A DNA stretch of 64,000 nt. Source: Streptomyces viridiviolaceus (GTDB lineage Bacteria; Actinomycetota; Actinomycetes; Streptomycetales; Streptomycetaceae). Below are positions 39,794 to 48,351 of this stretch, one piece after another; the first letter of the stretch is position 1, and each line of letters starts with the position of its first letter. Location of the stretch: the NCBI RefSeq assembly GCF_014650995.1, contig NZ_BMWA01000005.1:33658-97657 (forward strand). The letters are read 5' to 3'. The position numbers were made by a program, and so were the translations under genes. The notes beneath the pieces were generated by a model. It was not told the DNA's origin, did not search any database, and was given only the letters and a program-made list of their open reading frames with translations.

Positions 39794-41926
39794 TCAGTTC
39801 CTGTACGTGTTGACGAAGGTGGTGGAGGCGTACAGCCAGCTGGTCGCCGGGGCGGTGAAGCCGGCCACGGCGCTGTTGAACACGGCGTCGGGGCGGGCGG
39901 TCCAGGTCCACATCTTCACGGCCTGGTCGGCCTGGTGGTTCATGATGGCCAGGTCGTCGCGGCCGTCGCCGTTGTAGTCGCCCACGACCAACTGGAAGCG
40001 CTTGACGTCCAGGTTGCCGGCGGCGCTGCTGAGGGTGACCCTGGCGGAGCCGAACCGATCCGTCCCCGCGACGTTCTCCGACAGGATGGTGGAGACCTTG
40101 TCACTGCCATCCGCGTAGTCGTACCAGACGGCTGCGTCGTCACGGCCGTCACCGTTGAAGTCACCCGAGTGCGGATAGGTACGGCTCCAGTCCAGTGACA
40201 GGCTCTGCCACCACACGGTCGGTGCCGCGAAGCCGCCATTCGCCTGGGCGGGGAAGACGTACGTCTTGACGGTGTCGTCACCCTGGCCGTAGAAGACGCT
40301 CAGGTCGTCGCGCCCGTCACCGGTGAAGTCACCGGTGACGAACTTCGCGCGTGTGCGCGCCCAGGTACCGCTGGGGGCGGACCAGGAACTGGACGGAGCG
40401 TTGAAGGTGCCCTGGGCGGTGGAGGTGAAGGTCCACAGCTTGGTGGTCCCGTCCGCATAGGCGTACCAGACGGCGATGTCGTCGCGGCCGTCGCCGTTGA
40501 AGTCTCCGGCCTGCGGCGTCATGTAGGTGATGTGGAAGCTGCCGGCCGCGGCGCTCCAGGCCTGGACGGGGTTGCTGAAACCACCGTCGGGCTTGCCCGC
40601 GAACAGCCAGATCTTGACGCTGGTGTCGCTGTAGCCGTACACGGCGGCGATGTCACCGCGGCCGTCACCGTTGAAATCACCGGTGACCAGCTTGTGGTTC
40701 TTGGCCTCCCAGCCGCCGACGGGAGAGGCGAACGACTTCAGCCAACTGCTGATGGAGCCGTCCTCCTTGCCGAAGAACGTGTAGGTCGCGTCGGTGCCGG
40801 CCGTGAAGTCGTACCAGGCGCCCATGTCGCTGCGGCCGTCGCCGTTGTAGTCGTGGCGCGGCGCGCTGTTGCTGGACCACTGGGAGACACCCTGGGCGTC
40901 GCGGACGACCAGGTCTCCACCGGCCTGCAGCACGACGGAACCACCCACGGCGGCGGTCTTGGACTCCCACAGGGTCGCGGTGCCCCCGGCGTCGCGCACG
41001 ACCAGGTTGCCGCCGGCGTCGAACGTGGCGGTCGCCCCGGGGTTGCCGGCGGTGCCGGTGGACCACAGCGTCTGGCCGGCCGGGGACGTGACGACGAGGT
41101 TGCCGTCCGTCTGCATGGTCGCGCGGGCCCCGGACGAGACCAGGCTGTCGCCGGACGTCAGCTGCTGACCCGCGGCGAGCCGGGAACCGGGCACGACGCC
41201 GTCGGCTCTGGCGGCGATCGCGTCGGTCCGGGTCTCCGCCGGGTCGCTCCCGAAACAACCCCCCTGCCAGGAGCGGCTGCTGATACCCACGAGCTCCGGA
41301 ATGCCGTTGCTGACGCGCAGCAGCGGTCCCCCTGCGTCGCCCTTGCAGATCGCGTCATCCGCGGTCTTGCCGGCGACGTTCACCTCCGACCCGCCGACGG
41401 AGCCGACCGTGAAGGAGGCCGTGTGCAGTCGGGTGGGCGCCCACTCGGTCTTCGTACGGCCGTACCCGGCGGCCGTGAGCGTGTCGCCCTGAGCCGCGGC
41501 GGTGGCGGACACCTTGACCGGCGTGATGCCGGTGGCCGGTGTGGCCAGGCGCGCCATGACCAGGTCACGGCCCGGCCGGGGCACGAGGTCGATGATCTCG
41601 CTGACATGGCCGTCGGTGCCCGTCAGATCGGCACGGCCGATCGTGGCGACGGTCTTCTCGGCCGGCTTGCCCGGAGCGAGCTCCTTGAGCCCGCCGGTGA
41701 AGCAGGAGGCGGCGGTCAGCACCCACTGGGTGTCGACCAGGGCACCGGAGCAGGCCCGCAGAGTGTCCTCCCCGTCGCCTATCTCCAGTCGCGCCGTGAA
41801 CGCGTACGAGGAGTCCGAGACGGCGGTCCCGGTGGTGGCATGGGCCGACGCGGGAACTCCGGCGGCTGCCACGGACGCGGCTATGAGGTACGCGGCCACT
41901 GCCGCGCGTGAGCGGTGTGCAGACAT
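39794..41926 (-). CDS. Secreted trypsin-fold pseudo-protease with B-lectin and FG-GAP repeats
   Basis: About 710 residues. A signal peptide (1-31) is followed by an S1 serine-protease fold (about 40-245), a bulb-type lectin region (about 250-350, with MQTDGNLVV and DAGGNLVV) and six FG-GAP/VCBS calcium-binding repeats (DYNGDGRSD, DFNGDGRDD and so on). The protease triad is broken: the His position is Ser74 (LTAASC), Asp121 remains (GRDLVMARL), and the nucleophile is Ala198 (CKGDAGGP). It is therefore probably a binding protein rather than an enzyme. ATG 41926 is chosen to give a clean signal peptide; in-frame ATGs exist upstream. Confidence 0.88.
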   Translation of the reverse strand: MSAHRSRAAVAAYLIAASVAAAGVPASAHATTGTAVSDSSYAFTARLEIGDGEDTLRACSGALVDTQWVLTAASCFTGGLKELAPGKPAEKTVATIGRADLTGTDGHVSEIIDLVPRPGRDLVMARLATPATGITPVKVSATAAAQGDTLTAAGYGRTKTEWAPTRLHTASFTVGSVGGSEVNVAGKTADDAICKGDAGGPLLRVSNGIPELVGISSRSWQGGCFGSDPAETRTDAIAARADGVVPGSRLAAGQQLTSGDSLVSSGARATMQTDGNLVVTSPAGQTLWSTGTAGNPGATATFDAGGNLVVRDAGGTATLWESKTAAVGGSVVLQAGGDLVVRDAQGVSQWSSNSAPRHDYNGDGRSDMGAWYDFTAGTDATYTFFGKEDGSISSWLKSFASPVGGWEAKNHKLVTGDFNGDGRGDIAAVYGYSDTSVKIWLFAGKPDGGFSNPVQAWSAAAGSFHITYMTPQAGDFNGDGRDDIAVWYAYADGTTKLWTFTSTAQGTFNAPSSSWSAPSGTWARTRAKFVTGDFTGDGRDDLSVFYGQGDDTVKTYVFPAQANGGFAAPTVWWQSLSLDWSRTYPHSGDFNGDGRDDAAVWYDYADGSDKVSTILSENVAGTDRFGSARVTLSSAAGNLDVKRFQLVVGDYNGDGRDDLAIMNHQADQAVKMWTWTARPDAVFNSAVAGFTAPATSWLYASTTFVNTYRN

Positions 41927-41976
41927 CAAGTGGTGTTCATTCCTGTGGAAGATGTTCGACATGGGGGAGGGCACGG

Positions 41977-42492
41977 CTACTTGGCCGTCCTGATCTCCAC
42001 CAGCATGTGCTCGCGTCCCTGTTCGTCCGCGCTCTCGCCCACCGCGGTCCAGGTGTTCTTCTCGATGGAGTAGGTCTTCTCCTCGGAGCCGACCGTCATG
42101 TCGACCTCGGTGTTGTAGTCATTGCCGCGGATGACGTACACGGCGGGGATCTCCAGGGTCAGCCAGCCGGAGTTCCCGGTGGTTCTGAAGCAGATCGTCT
42201 CCGCGTTCCGGCGGGCCATGACCCTCAGCAGGTCGGTGCCGCTCGCGCAGTCGGCGAGCACGATGCGGCCGTCGCCGCGCTTCAGCACGATGCCCTGTTC
42301 CGCGAGGATCTTGTCGGCCTGCGGGTAGTTGAAGTCCTCCACGGCATAGCCGGGAGCCTCGTCGGCGACGGACGTGAGCGGCTCGGACGCGGCGCGCTCG
42401 GCGGCAGGTGCGCCGCCCGGCACCGCCAGCCATGCCAGGGCACCGGCGGCCGCCGCGGCCAGTGCGGTCCCGACGATTCGCTTAGGGCGCAT
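41977..42492 (-). CDS. Secreted hypothetical protein
   Basis: A 171-residue exported protein. Its signal peptide starts MRPKRIVGTALAAAAAGALA. The mature part is a compact beta-rich domain with two cysteines (VLADCASGTD and ETICFRTTG) that may form a disulfide. I recognise no family. AAGGAG lies eight bases before ATG 42492. It is upstream of the FG-GAP pseudo-protease on the same strand with a 50-bp gap, so the two may be co-expressed at the cell surface. Confidence 0.75.
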   Translation of the reverse strand: MRPKRIVGTALAAAAAGALAWLAVPGGAPAAERAASEPLTSVADEAPGYAVEDFNYPQADKILAEQGIVLKRGDGRIVLADCASGTDLLRVMARRNAETICFRTTGNSGWLTLEIPAVYVIRGNDYNTEVDMTVGSEEKTYSIEKNTWTAVGESADEQGREHMLVEIRTAK

Positions 42493-43919
42493 ACCAACTA
42501 CTCCTTGAGTATCGACGAAAATGAGAAGTGCCGGCCCGGCTGCCTTGTGGATGACGGCATGGAAGACCTGCTCGCGGCCGTCTGTGCACGGCATGCCGGC
42601 CACTACGGCCCATCACAACGCGAGGCGCCAGGACGGCGCATCGTCGTTCTCCCGGGCCCCGCGACCGCCACGCCCGCCTTACGGCGCAGTCCGGTGCCGG
42701 ACCGGGTGAGGAGGGCGGCGATCGCGGGCTCTGCCGCGAACGACAGGGGTCGAGCGGTTCCCGCCAGTGGTCCTTCCGCAGGCAGGTCCTCGCTGCGGAA
42801 CATGGTCCCGATCATTCGCCCCCAACTCCCTTGTCCCCGGGGCATTCAACCACCCCCTCGGACGCGGAGACCGCTCCGTGTCCCTCACGTACTTCCTGAC
42901 CCGTGAGGGGGGCCGGTCGTGACGGCCGTCGCGGCATGTGCAGACGCGTCGCCGGGACCGACGCCGGCAGCCGTCGCCAGACCTCTCGGAGCGACGGTCG
43001 ACCGCCTCTGGTTCCCGGAGCCTGCCGAGGTTCGCGGTCAGCAGCCTGCGCAGCTCGTCCGGTTCGGGCTCGGGGGCCAGGACCCAGGTGTCCGGCCCGT
43101 CGGGCGGCACCGGGTGGTGCGGGCAGTGGACGCGCAGGGTGAGGGAGCCGGGAAGCGGGAGCGGCGGCTCGTGCACCTGGGTCAGCGGCAGGGCCGCCGA
43201 GGCCCAGCGCTCCGCCGCCGCGGCCCGCGCCTGGCGGCTGGCCGGACCGGCCCCTCCCCCTGGCCCGCCGCGAGCACTGCGGGGGGCTTGAGCCGGCGGT
43301 GCGCCTGGGCGCCCGGGCCGGGGTCCGTGGCCCCCCGGGTCCACGGCCGTCAGGGCGCGTGCCGCGTCCCGGGCGAGCGCCGCCGCACGGGACGGATCGG
43401 CGGGCTCGGCGGGCACCCGGCGCCCACAGCGGCCGCAGATGCGCCCGGTTACGTCAGCCGGGCCGGCGCCGCGCGCCCGTCCAGCCGGACCGGGGCCACC
43501 GCCCGGCAGGCCTCCAGCAGCGCCGCAGCCGGCAGATGGGCGCACAGCCGCAGGCCGCCGCCCACCTGACCCTGCGCCGGGGCCCCGGTGCCGTGGCCCG
43601 TGCCAACGCCGACCAAGGCCCTGCGGCGCCGCCGGGCACTGCTGGAACCGGCGCCCGCCTGGCAGGTGCGCGGGGCGCTGCGCCGGGCCCGGCGGCACAC
43701 GATGGCCGGGGCCTTCGCGGTCGTCACCGGAGCGGTGGTGTTCCCGTCGGCGACGACCCGGTGACGGCTTCGGACCACCGCGGCGCGCTCGGTCCGCAGG
43801 TCCGTCGCCTCGCGCAGCAGGCTCCACGGGACGACCACGAGCATCGCGGACGCCGCCCCCACCCCGGCGTCCGCGAGGGCGCCGACGACGTCAACGCCGG
43901 CTGCTGACGGCCCGTCGGC
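42493..43919. other. 1.4-kb region without a confident gene
   Basis: No complete gene can be supported. Two coding-like pieces stand out. On the minus strand, about 42990-43460 shows consistent G/C third positions and encodes RICGRCGRRVPAEP (zinc-ribbon-like CxxC), then LPLTQVHEPPLPLPGSLTLR and DTWVLAPEPEPDELRRLL, without a sensible start. On the plus strand, about 43600-43764 encodes RRRRALLEPAPAWQVRGALR and then MAGAFAVVTGAVVFP, ending TGA 43764. They overlap longer Arg-rich frames that look spurious. I interpret the region as decayed genes. Confidence 0.45.
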
Positions 43920-44342
43920 TCACTCCGGCCGACGAAGCCGGAGCCGCGGGATCTCGATGGCCGGGCACCGGTCCATCACCATCTCCAGGCCCGCGGCACG
44001 GGTCCGGCCGTAGGCGGCCTCGTCGACGACGCCGAGCTGGAACCACACGGCCCCGGCGCCCTTCGCGACCGCCTCGTCGGCGACCTGACCGGCCAGGTCG
44101 CTGTTGACGAAGACGTCGACGACGTCCACGTCGAAGGGGATGTCCGCGACGGAGGCGTACCCCGGCTCGCCGTGCACGGTCTCGGCCTTGGGGTGCACCG
44201 GCACGATCCGCTTGCCGAAGCGCTGGAGCACCTCGGCGACGCCGTACGCCGCGCGCCGCCGGTTGGACGACAGGCCCACCACGGCCCAGGTGTCGCCCAG
44301 CTCGTTGAGGATCCTGCGAACGGTTGCGTCGTCGCCGTACAT
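43920..44342 (-). CDS. CoA-binding protein (YccU-like)
   Basis: A 140-residue Rossmann-fold protein of the CoA-binding family. The nucleotide loop is TWAVVGLSSNRRRAAYGVAE, followed by IVPVHPKAETVHGEPGYASV and VWFQLGVVDEAAYGRTRAAG, which are hallmark segments. It is a stand-alone domain like E. coli YccU; the physiological role is unknown. AAGGAGG lies seven bases before ATG 44342. It is divergent from the CysRS-like gene. Confidence 0.9.
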   Translation of the reverse strand: MYGDDATVRRILNELGDTWAVVGLSSNRRRAAYGVAEVLQRFGKRIVPVHPKAETVHGEPGYASVADIPFDVDVVDVFVNSDLAGQVADEAVAKGAGAVWFQLGVVDEAAYGRTRAAGLEMVMDRCPAIEIPRLRLRRPE

Positions 44343-44492
44343 CCGGCGGCCTCCTTGGACTCCTGGACGGGTCTGCGTCTGCGGACCTGCGTCTGCCACA
44401 ACGGACGACGGCAGGCGGTGATTCCCCCAGGACGCGGACGCCGAACGCGCGCTCCCTGTGCGCCGGGACCGGGACCCGCCTACGCTCACCCC

Positions 44493-45218
44493 GTGCTGCG
44501 CATCATCGACGCCCGGACCGGCGAGCCGGTCCCCGCCGCCCCCGCCCCCCGAGTCCCCACCCGCGTGGAGGCGTACGCGCAGGACCGCGACGCCACCGGC
44601 CTGCGGGTGCTGCTCGTCGCCGACGTCCTCGTCCGTGCCCTGGAACTAGGCGGCACACCCGTCTGGGCGCTGCTGGCCGACGAGGAGGAACAGGCGGAGC
44701 TGCGCGCGGACGCCGCGGCCCTCGGCGTGCGGCCCTTCGAGCGTGGCCGGGACGCCGGCCCCGGACCGGGCGCGGCGCAGACCATCCGTGTCGTGCGCGA
44801 GGGCGGCGCGGCCGCGGACAGGGCGACGGTCGCCGTCGCGCCCGTCGAGCAGGCGGAACCGGGCGTCACGCACTCCGCCGACCCCTACGCCCTGCGCCTC
44901 GCCCTGCTCCGGCGGCGACGGGACGCGCGCCTGCGGCTCGACACGGCCGTGCTGGACGACGCCCACGCCGCGCTGCTGGGCCGGCGCCGCGCGGTCGCCG
45001 CCTGGGCGCGGCAGCCCTCGCGCCCCGTCCCCGACGAGGTGCGCGACCGGCTCCGGACCGCCTGGGAGGACGACCTGGACACCCCCGGGGTCCTCCGGGT
45101 GCTGGGCCAGGTGGAGACCGATCCGGACCTCCCCGACGGCGCCCGGTTCGAGATCCACGCCTACGCCGACCGGCTCCTCGGTCTCGACCTCACCCGCGAC
45201 CTGGGCTCCCCGGCGTGA
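44493..45218 (+). CDS. CysRS-like protein lacking HIGH and KMSKS
   Basis: A 241-residue protein whose layout recalls cysteinyl-tRNA synthetase or MshC in reduced form. LRVLLVADVLVRALELGGTP matches the helix after the catalytic strand, HSADPYALRLALL resembles the pre-KMSKS region, and DDLDTPGVLRVLGQV plus LLGLDL match the helical C-terminal bundle. The HIGH and KMSKS motifs and zinc ligands are absent, so aminoacylation is unlikely. Its job is unknown. GTG 44493 follows TACGCT by 6 bases (leaderless). It overlaps the SixA gene by GTGA, so the two are coupled. Confidence 0.65.
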   Translation: MLRIIDARTGEPVPAAPAPRVPTRVEAYAQDRDATGLRVLLVADVLVRALELGGTPVWALLADEEEQAELRADAAALGVRPFERGRDAGPGPGAAQTIRVVREGGAAADRATVAVAPVEQAEPGVTHSADPYALRLALLRRRRDARLRLDTAVLDDAHAALLGRRRAVAAWARQPSRPVPDEVRDRLRTAWEDDLDTPGVLRVLGQVETDPDLPDGARFEIHAYADRLLGLDLTRDLGSPA

Positions 45219-45751
45219 GCGCGCGCCCCGGCCAGCTGCGCCGCCTCGTCGTCCTGCGGCACGCCAAGTCGGCCCGCCCCGCCGGTGTCGCCGACCACGA
45301 CCGTCCTCTCGCCGGGCGCGGCCGGCGCGACGCCCCCGCCGCCGGGCGGGCCCTGGCCGAGGCCGACTGCCTGCCGGACCTCGCCCTGTGCTCCACCGCC
45401 GTGCGCGCCCGCCAGACCTGGGAGCTGGCCTCCGCCCAGTGGGGCACCCCGCCGCCGGTGCGTCACGACGGGCGGCTGTACGCCGCCGGCGTACCCGAAC
45501 TGCTGACGGTCGTGCGCGAGGTGCCGGCCGAGGTGGAGACGCTGCTGCTGATCGGGCACAACCCCGGTCTCGAGGAACTGGTCCTGACCCTGGCCGAGGA
45601 CGACCTGGACGACGCGCTGGACCGGGTCCGGGCGAAGTTCCCCACCTCGGCGATCGCCGTCCTGGCCTGGCACGGCACCGCCTGGCGGGCGCTCGCCCCG
45701 GGCACGGCGCTGCTGACGGCGATGACGGTGCCGAGGGGCGCGAAACGGTGA
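45215..45751 (+). CDS. SixA-like histidine phosphatase
   Basis: A 178-residue branch-1/2 histidine-phosphatase-fold protein. The catalytic RHG-type motif is LVVLRHAKSARP, the second Arg is in CSTAVRARQTWE, and the second His is in LLIGHNPGLEEL. This pattern is that of SixA, which dephosphorylates phosphohistidine proteins. The GTG start overlaps the stop of the CysRS-like gene. Seventeen bases after its stop, YigZ begins with its own leaderless signal. Confidence 0.9.
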   Translation: MSARPGQLRRLVVLRHAKSARPAGVADHDRPLAGRGRRDAPAAGRALAEADCLPDLALCSTAVRARQTWELASAQWGTPPPVRHDGRLYAAGVPELLTVVREVPAEVETLLLIGHNPGLEELVLTLAEDDLDDALDRVRAKFPTSAIAVLAWHGTAWRALAPGTALLTAMTVPRGAKR

Positions 45752-45768
45752 GCGCATAGGCTGGCGGG

Positions 45769-46395
45769 ATGCAGGACGAGTACCGCACGGTCGCCCGCGC
45801 GGGCGTGCACGAAACCGAGATCAACCGCTCGCGCTTCCTGTGCGCCCTCGCCCCGGCGGCCACCGAGGAGGAGGCCCAGGAGTTCATCGCGGCCGTGCGC
45901 AAGGAGCACGCCGACGCCACCCACAACTGCTGGGCGTACGTCATCGGCGCCGACGCCGCGGTCCAGAAGGCCAGCGACGACGGCGAGCCCGGCGGCACGG
46001 CCGGCGTCCCCATGCTCCAGATGCTGCTGCGCCGCGACATGCGGTACGTGGTCGCCGTCGTCACGCGGTACTACGGCGGCGTCAAGCTCGGCGCCGGCGG
46101 ACTCATCCGCGCCTACGGCGGAGCGGTCGGCGAGGCACTGGACACCCTCGGTACGCTCACCCGCCGCCGGTTCCGCCTGGCCACGGTGACGGTCGACCAC
46201 CAGCGGGCCGGCAAGCTCCAGAACGACCTGCGCGCGACCGGGCGCACGGTGCGCGACGTGCGGTACGCCGAGGCCGTCACCATCGAGATCGGCCTACCGG
46301 ACGCCGACGTGGACGCCTTCCGGGCGTGGCTCGCCGACGCCACCGCCGGCACGGCCGGTCTCGAGCTGGGCGGAGAGGCGTACGGGGACGCCTGA
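45769..46395 (+). CDS. YigZ/IMPACT family protein
   Basis: A 208-residue UPF0029/IMPACT protein. The signature NRSRFLCALAPAATEEEAQEF, the HNCWAYVIG strand, ASDDGEPGGTAGVPML and VVTRYYGGVKLGAGGLIRAY are diagnostic. Eukaryotic IMPACT regulates GCN2; bacterial YigZ has no settled role, though a ribosome or tRNA link is suspected. TAGGCT is 6 bases upstream of the ATG and no ribosome site exists, so it is probably leaderless. Its last 102 bases overlap the beta-propeller gene tail to tail. Confidence 0.93.
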   Translation: MQDEYRTVARAGVHETEINRSRFLCALAPAATEEEAQEFIAAVRKEHADATHNCWAYVIGADAAVQKASDDGEPGGTAGVPMLQMLLRRDMRYVVAVVTRYYGGVKLGAGGLIRAYGGAVGEALDTLGTLTRRRFRLATVTVDHQRAGKLQNDLRATGRTVRDVRYAEAVTIEIGLPDADVDAFRAWLADATAGTAGLELGGEAYGDA

Positions 46396-47532
46396 CCGGG
46401 CCTGGAGGACCGCGATGCCGAGCGGGCGCCGCCCGACCGGGAGGCGCGTCACCTCGCCCGTGGCCACGTCGACGATGCTCAGGCCGTTCCAGTAGCCGTC
46501 GCGGGTGAACCCGCCGGACACGTAGGCGGTGGCGCCGTCGGCCGACAGGGCGACGTCCTCGTGGGGGCCGTCGAGGGGGACGACGCGTTCGCGGCCGTCG
46601 GGGGTGCGGACGGTCAGGGACGGGCCGTCGTCCTCCGACGGGTCGATCGGGCCGGTACCGACCGCGAAGAGGGTGCCGTCCTCGCCCGTCGTCACCCCGT
46701 GCTGGTGGGTGTTGGCGGTCATGCGCTCGATGCGGACCCGGCCGGTGCCGGGGTCGACCACCGCGAGGCGCTCGCCCTCGAACGGGAGCAGCAGGGCGCC
46801 GTCGGAGGGGCGTACGGCGGTGTAGTGCGGCTTGAGCCAGGAACCGAGGCCGCCTTCGGTGCCGTACGGGGCGACCTCGATGCGGCGGGCCGTCCGGTCG
46901 CCGGTGTCGACGACGGTGACGTCGAAGGAGTCGTGGTTCGTGGCGTAGACGTGGCGGCCGTCGCGGGAGACGTCGACGTCGAAGGGGCGGCGGCCGACCG
47001 GCACGGTCCCGGTCACCTTCCGCCGCCCGGTGTCGATGACCTCCAGCGTGCCGGGGCGGCCGGGGACGTTCACGCCGACGTAGACCTGCCGGCCGTCCGG
47101 GGAGAGCGCGATGCCCATGCCGCCGCCGCGGTACTCGCCGGTCGTCACCGGGCCCGTGTCCGTCGTGTACGGGATCAGCGCGGTGCGCTCGCGGGTGCGG
47201 GTGTCCACGGCGGCGACGCCCTCCGCGGTCGCCACCCACGCCGTGCCGTCGTCGCCGAGCGCGATCCCGTACGGCGCGGTGCCGACCCGCACCGAGCCCA
47301 GGTCGGCGGCCGCGCCCCGCCGGGAGGGGTCGACGAATGTGACCGTGTCCGCCTCGAAGTCGGTGACCAGCAGGGTGCCTTCGGGCGTGCGCGCCGGGGC
47401 GGGTCCCGAGGGTGCGGATGCCGGTGGTGCCGACGCGGGTGGTGCGTCCTGCCCGCCGCTGGGCGTGCACCCGGCGAGCATCGCCGCGGCGGCCAGTGCG
47501 GCGAGCGCGCCCGTGGCGGTGTGCCTGATCAT
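46294..47532 (-). CDS. Lipoprotein with YVTN/YncE-like beta-propeller
   Basis: A 412-residue exported protein with lipobox MLAGC, a Pro/Ser/Ala linker and a seven-bladed propeller built of YVTN-type repeats (GIALGDDGTAWVAT, DVDVSRDGRHVYATNHDS, VALSADGATAYVSGG). The ligand is unknown; surface binding or a bacterial lactonase-like fold are options. The ATG overlaps the stop of the ankyrin gene (ATGA), so both form one operon. The final 34 codons are antisense to yigZ and probably not part of the propeller. Confidence 0.88.
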   Translation of the reverse strand: MIRHTATGALAALAAAAMLAGCTPSGGQDAPPASAPPASAPSGPAPARTPEGTLLVTDFEADTVTFVDPSRRGAAADLGSVRVGTAPYGIALGDDGTAWVATAEGVAAVDTRTRERTALIPYTTDTGPVTTGEYRGGGMGIALSPDGRQVYVGVNVPGRPGTLEVIDTGRRKVTGTVPVGRRPFDVDVSRDGRHVYATNHDSFDVTVVDTGDRTARRIEVAPYGTEGGLGSWLKPHYTAVRPSDGALLLPFEGERLAVVDPGTGRVRIERMTANTHQHGVTTGEDGTLFAVGTGPIDPSEDDGPSLTVRTPDGRERVVPLDGPHEDVALSADGATAYVSGGFTRDGYWNGLSIVDVATGEVTRLPVGRRPLGIAVLQARSGVPVRLSAQLETGRAGGGVGEPRPEGVHVGVR

Positions 47533-48179
47533 CGCTGCCGGCCCTTCCCGCGGAGGCCGGTCACCCGTGCTTCGGCCTTCCGCAGCAGGTCCGCCGTCTC
47601 ACGGAAGCCGATGCGCTCGGCATGGGTGCGGGCCGTGACGCCGTCGCCGTCCGGCAGCAGCGGGTCGGCGCCCGCCGAGAGCAGGGCCTCCACCACCTCC
47701 TGGTACGGACGGGTGCCGTCGCCGAGGAGCACTGCCTCCAGGAGCGCCGTCCAGCCCAGCCGGTTGACGTGGTCGACGTCCATGTCCGTCTCGGCGAGCA
47801 CGGCGCGCACGTACGCCACGTGCCCGCGTTCGGCGGCCGGGATCACGGAGACACCGCCGAAGCGGTTGGTCAGCGTCACGTCCGGACCGCCGGGCAGCAG
47901 GGCCCGCATCATCGCCACGCTGCCCGTGACGCCGGTGACCAGCCACGCGCTGTCCTCGCGGGGGTCCTGCGCGTTCACGTCGGCGCCCGCGGCGACCAGC
48001 AGTTCGGCCACCGCCACCTGACCTGCCAGGGCGGCCCGCAGGACCGGCGTGCGGCCGTCGGCGTCGCGAGCCTCCGGGTCGGCGCCCGCGGCCAGCGCTT
48101 CGCGCGCGGCGTCGACGTCACCGCGACGAGCGGCGGTCAGCAGGGCGAGATCGTTCGGGGAAGGTGACTTTTCGGACAT
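47529..48179 (-). CDS. Ankyrin-repeat protein
   Basis: A 216-residue soluble protein of about five ankyrin repeats: DLALLTAARRGDVDAAREAL, AAGADPEARDADGRTPVLRA, ELLVAAGADVNAQD, then a degenerate repeat and EVVEALLSAGADPLLPDGDG. It probably mediates protein contacts. GAAGGAA lies upstream of ATG 48179. Its TGA overlaps the ATG of the beta-propeller lipoprotein gene, an unusual pairing of a cytoplasmic scaffold with a surface protein. Confidence 0.9.
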   Translation of the reverse strand: MSEKSPSPNDLALLTAARRGDVDAAREALAAGADPEARDADGRTPVLRAALAGQVAVAELLVAAGADVNAQDPREDSAWLVTGVTGSVAMMRALLPGGPDVTLTNRFGGVSVIPAAERGHVAYVRAVLAETDMDVDHVNRLGWTALLEAVLLGDGTRPYQEVVEALLSAGADPLLPDGDGVTARTHAERIGFRETADLLRKAEARVTGLRGKGRQR

Positions 48180-48351
48180 GACGACTTTCCTTCGCAGGGT
48201 GACGGGCAGCAGGGCCGCACCGAGGCGCGCGCTCCAGGACCGGAGCGGCCGGTGGCGGCGGCGGGCGGGACGGGGCCGCCCGCACGCCGCCGGTGCCCGA
48301 GCGGCCCGTCCGGGCAGGGATGTGCTCACTCCGGGGCGCTCGGCGGTGCTG

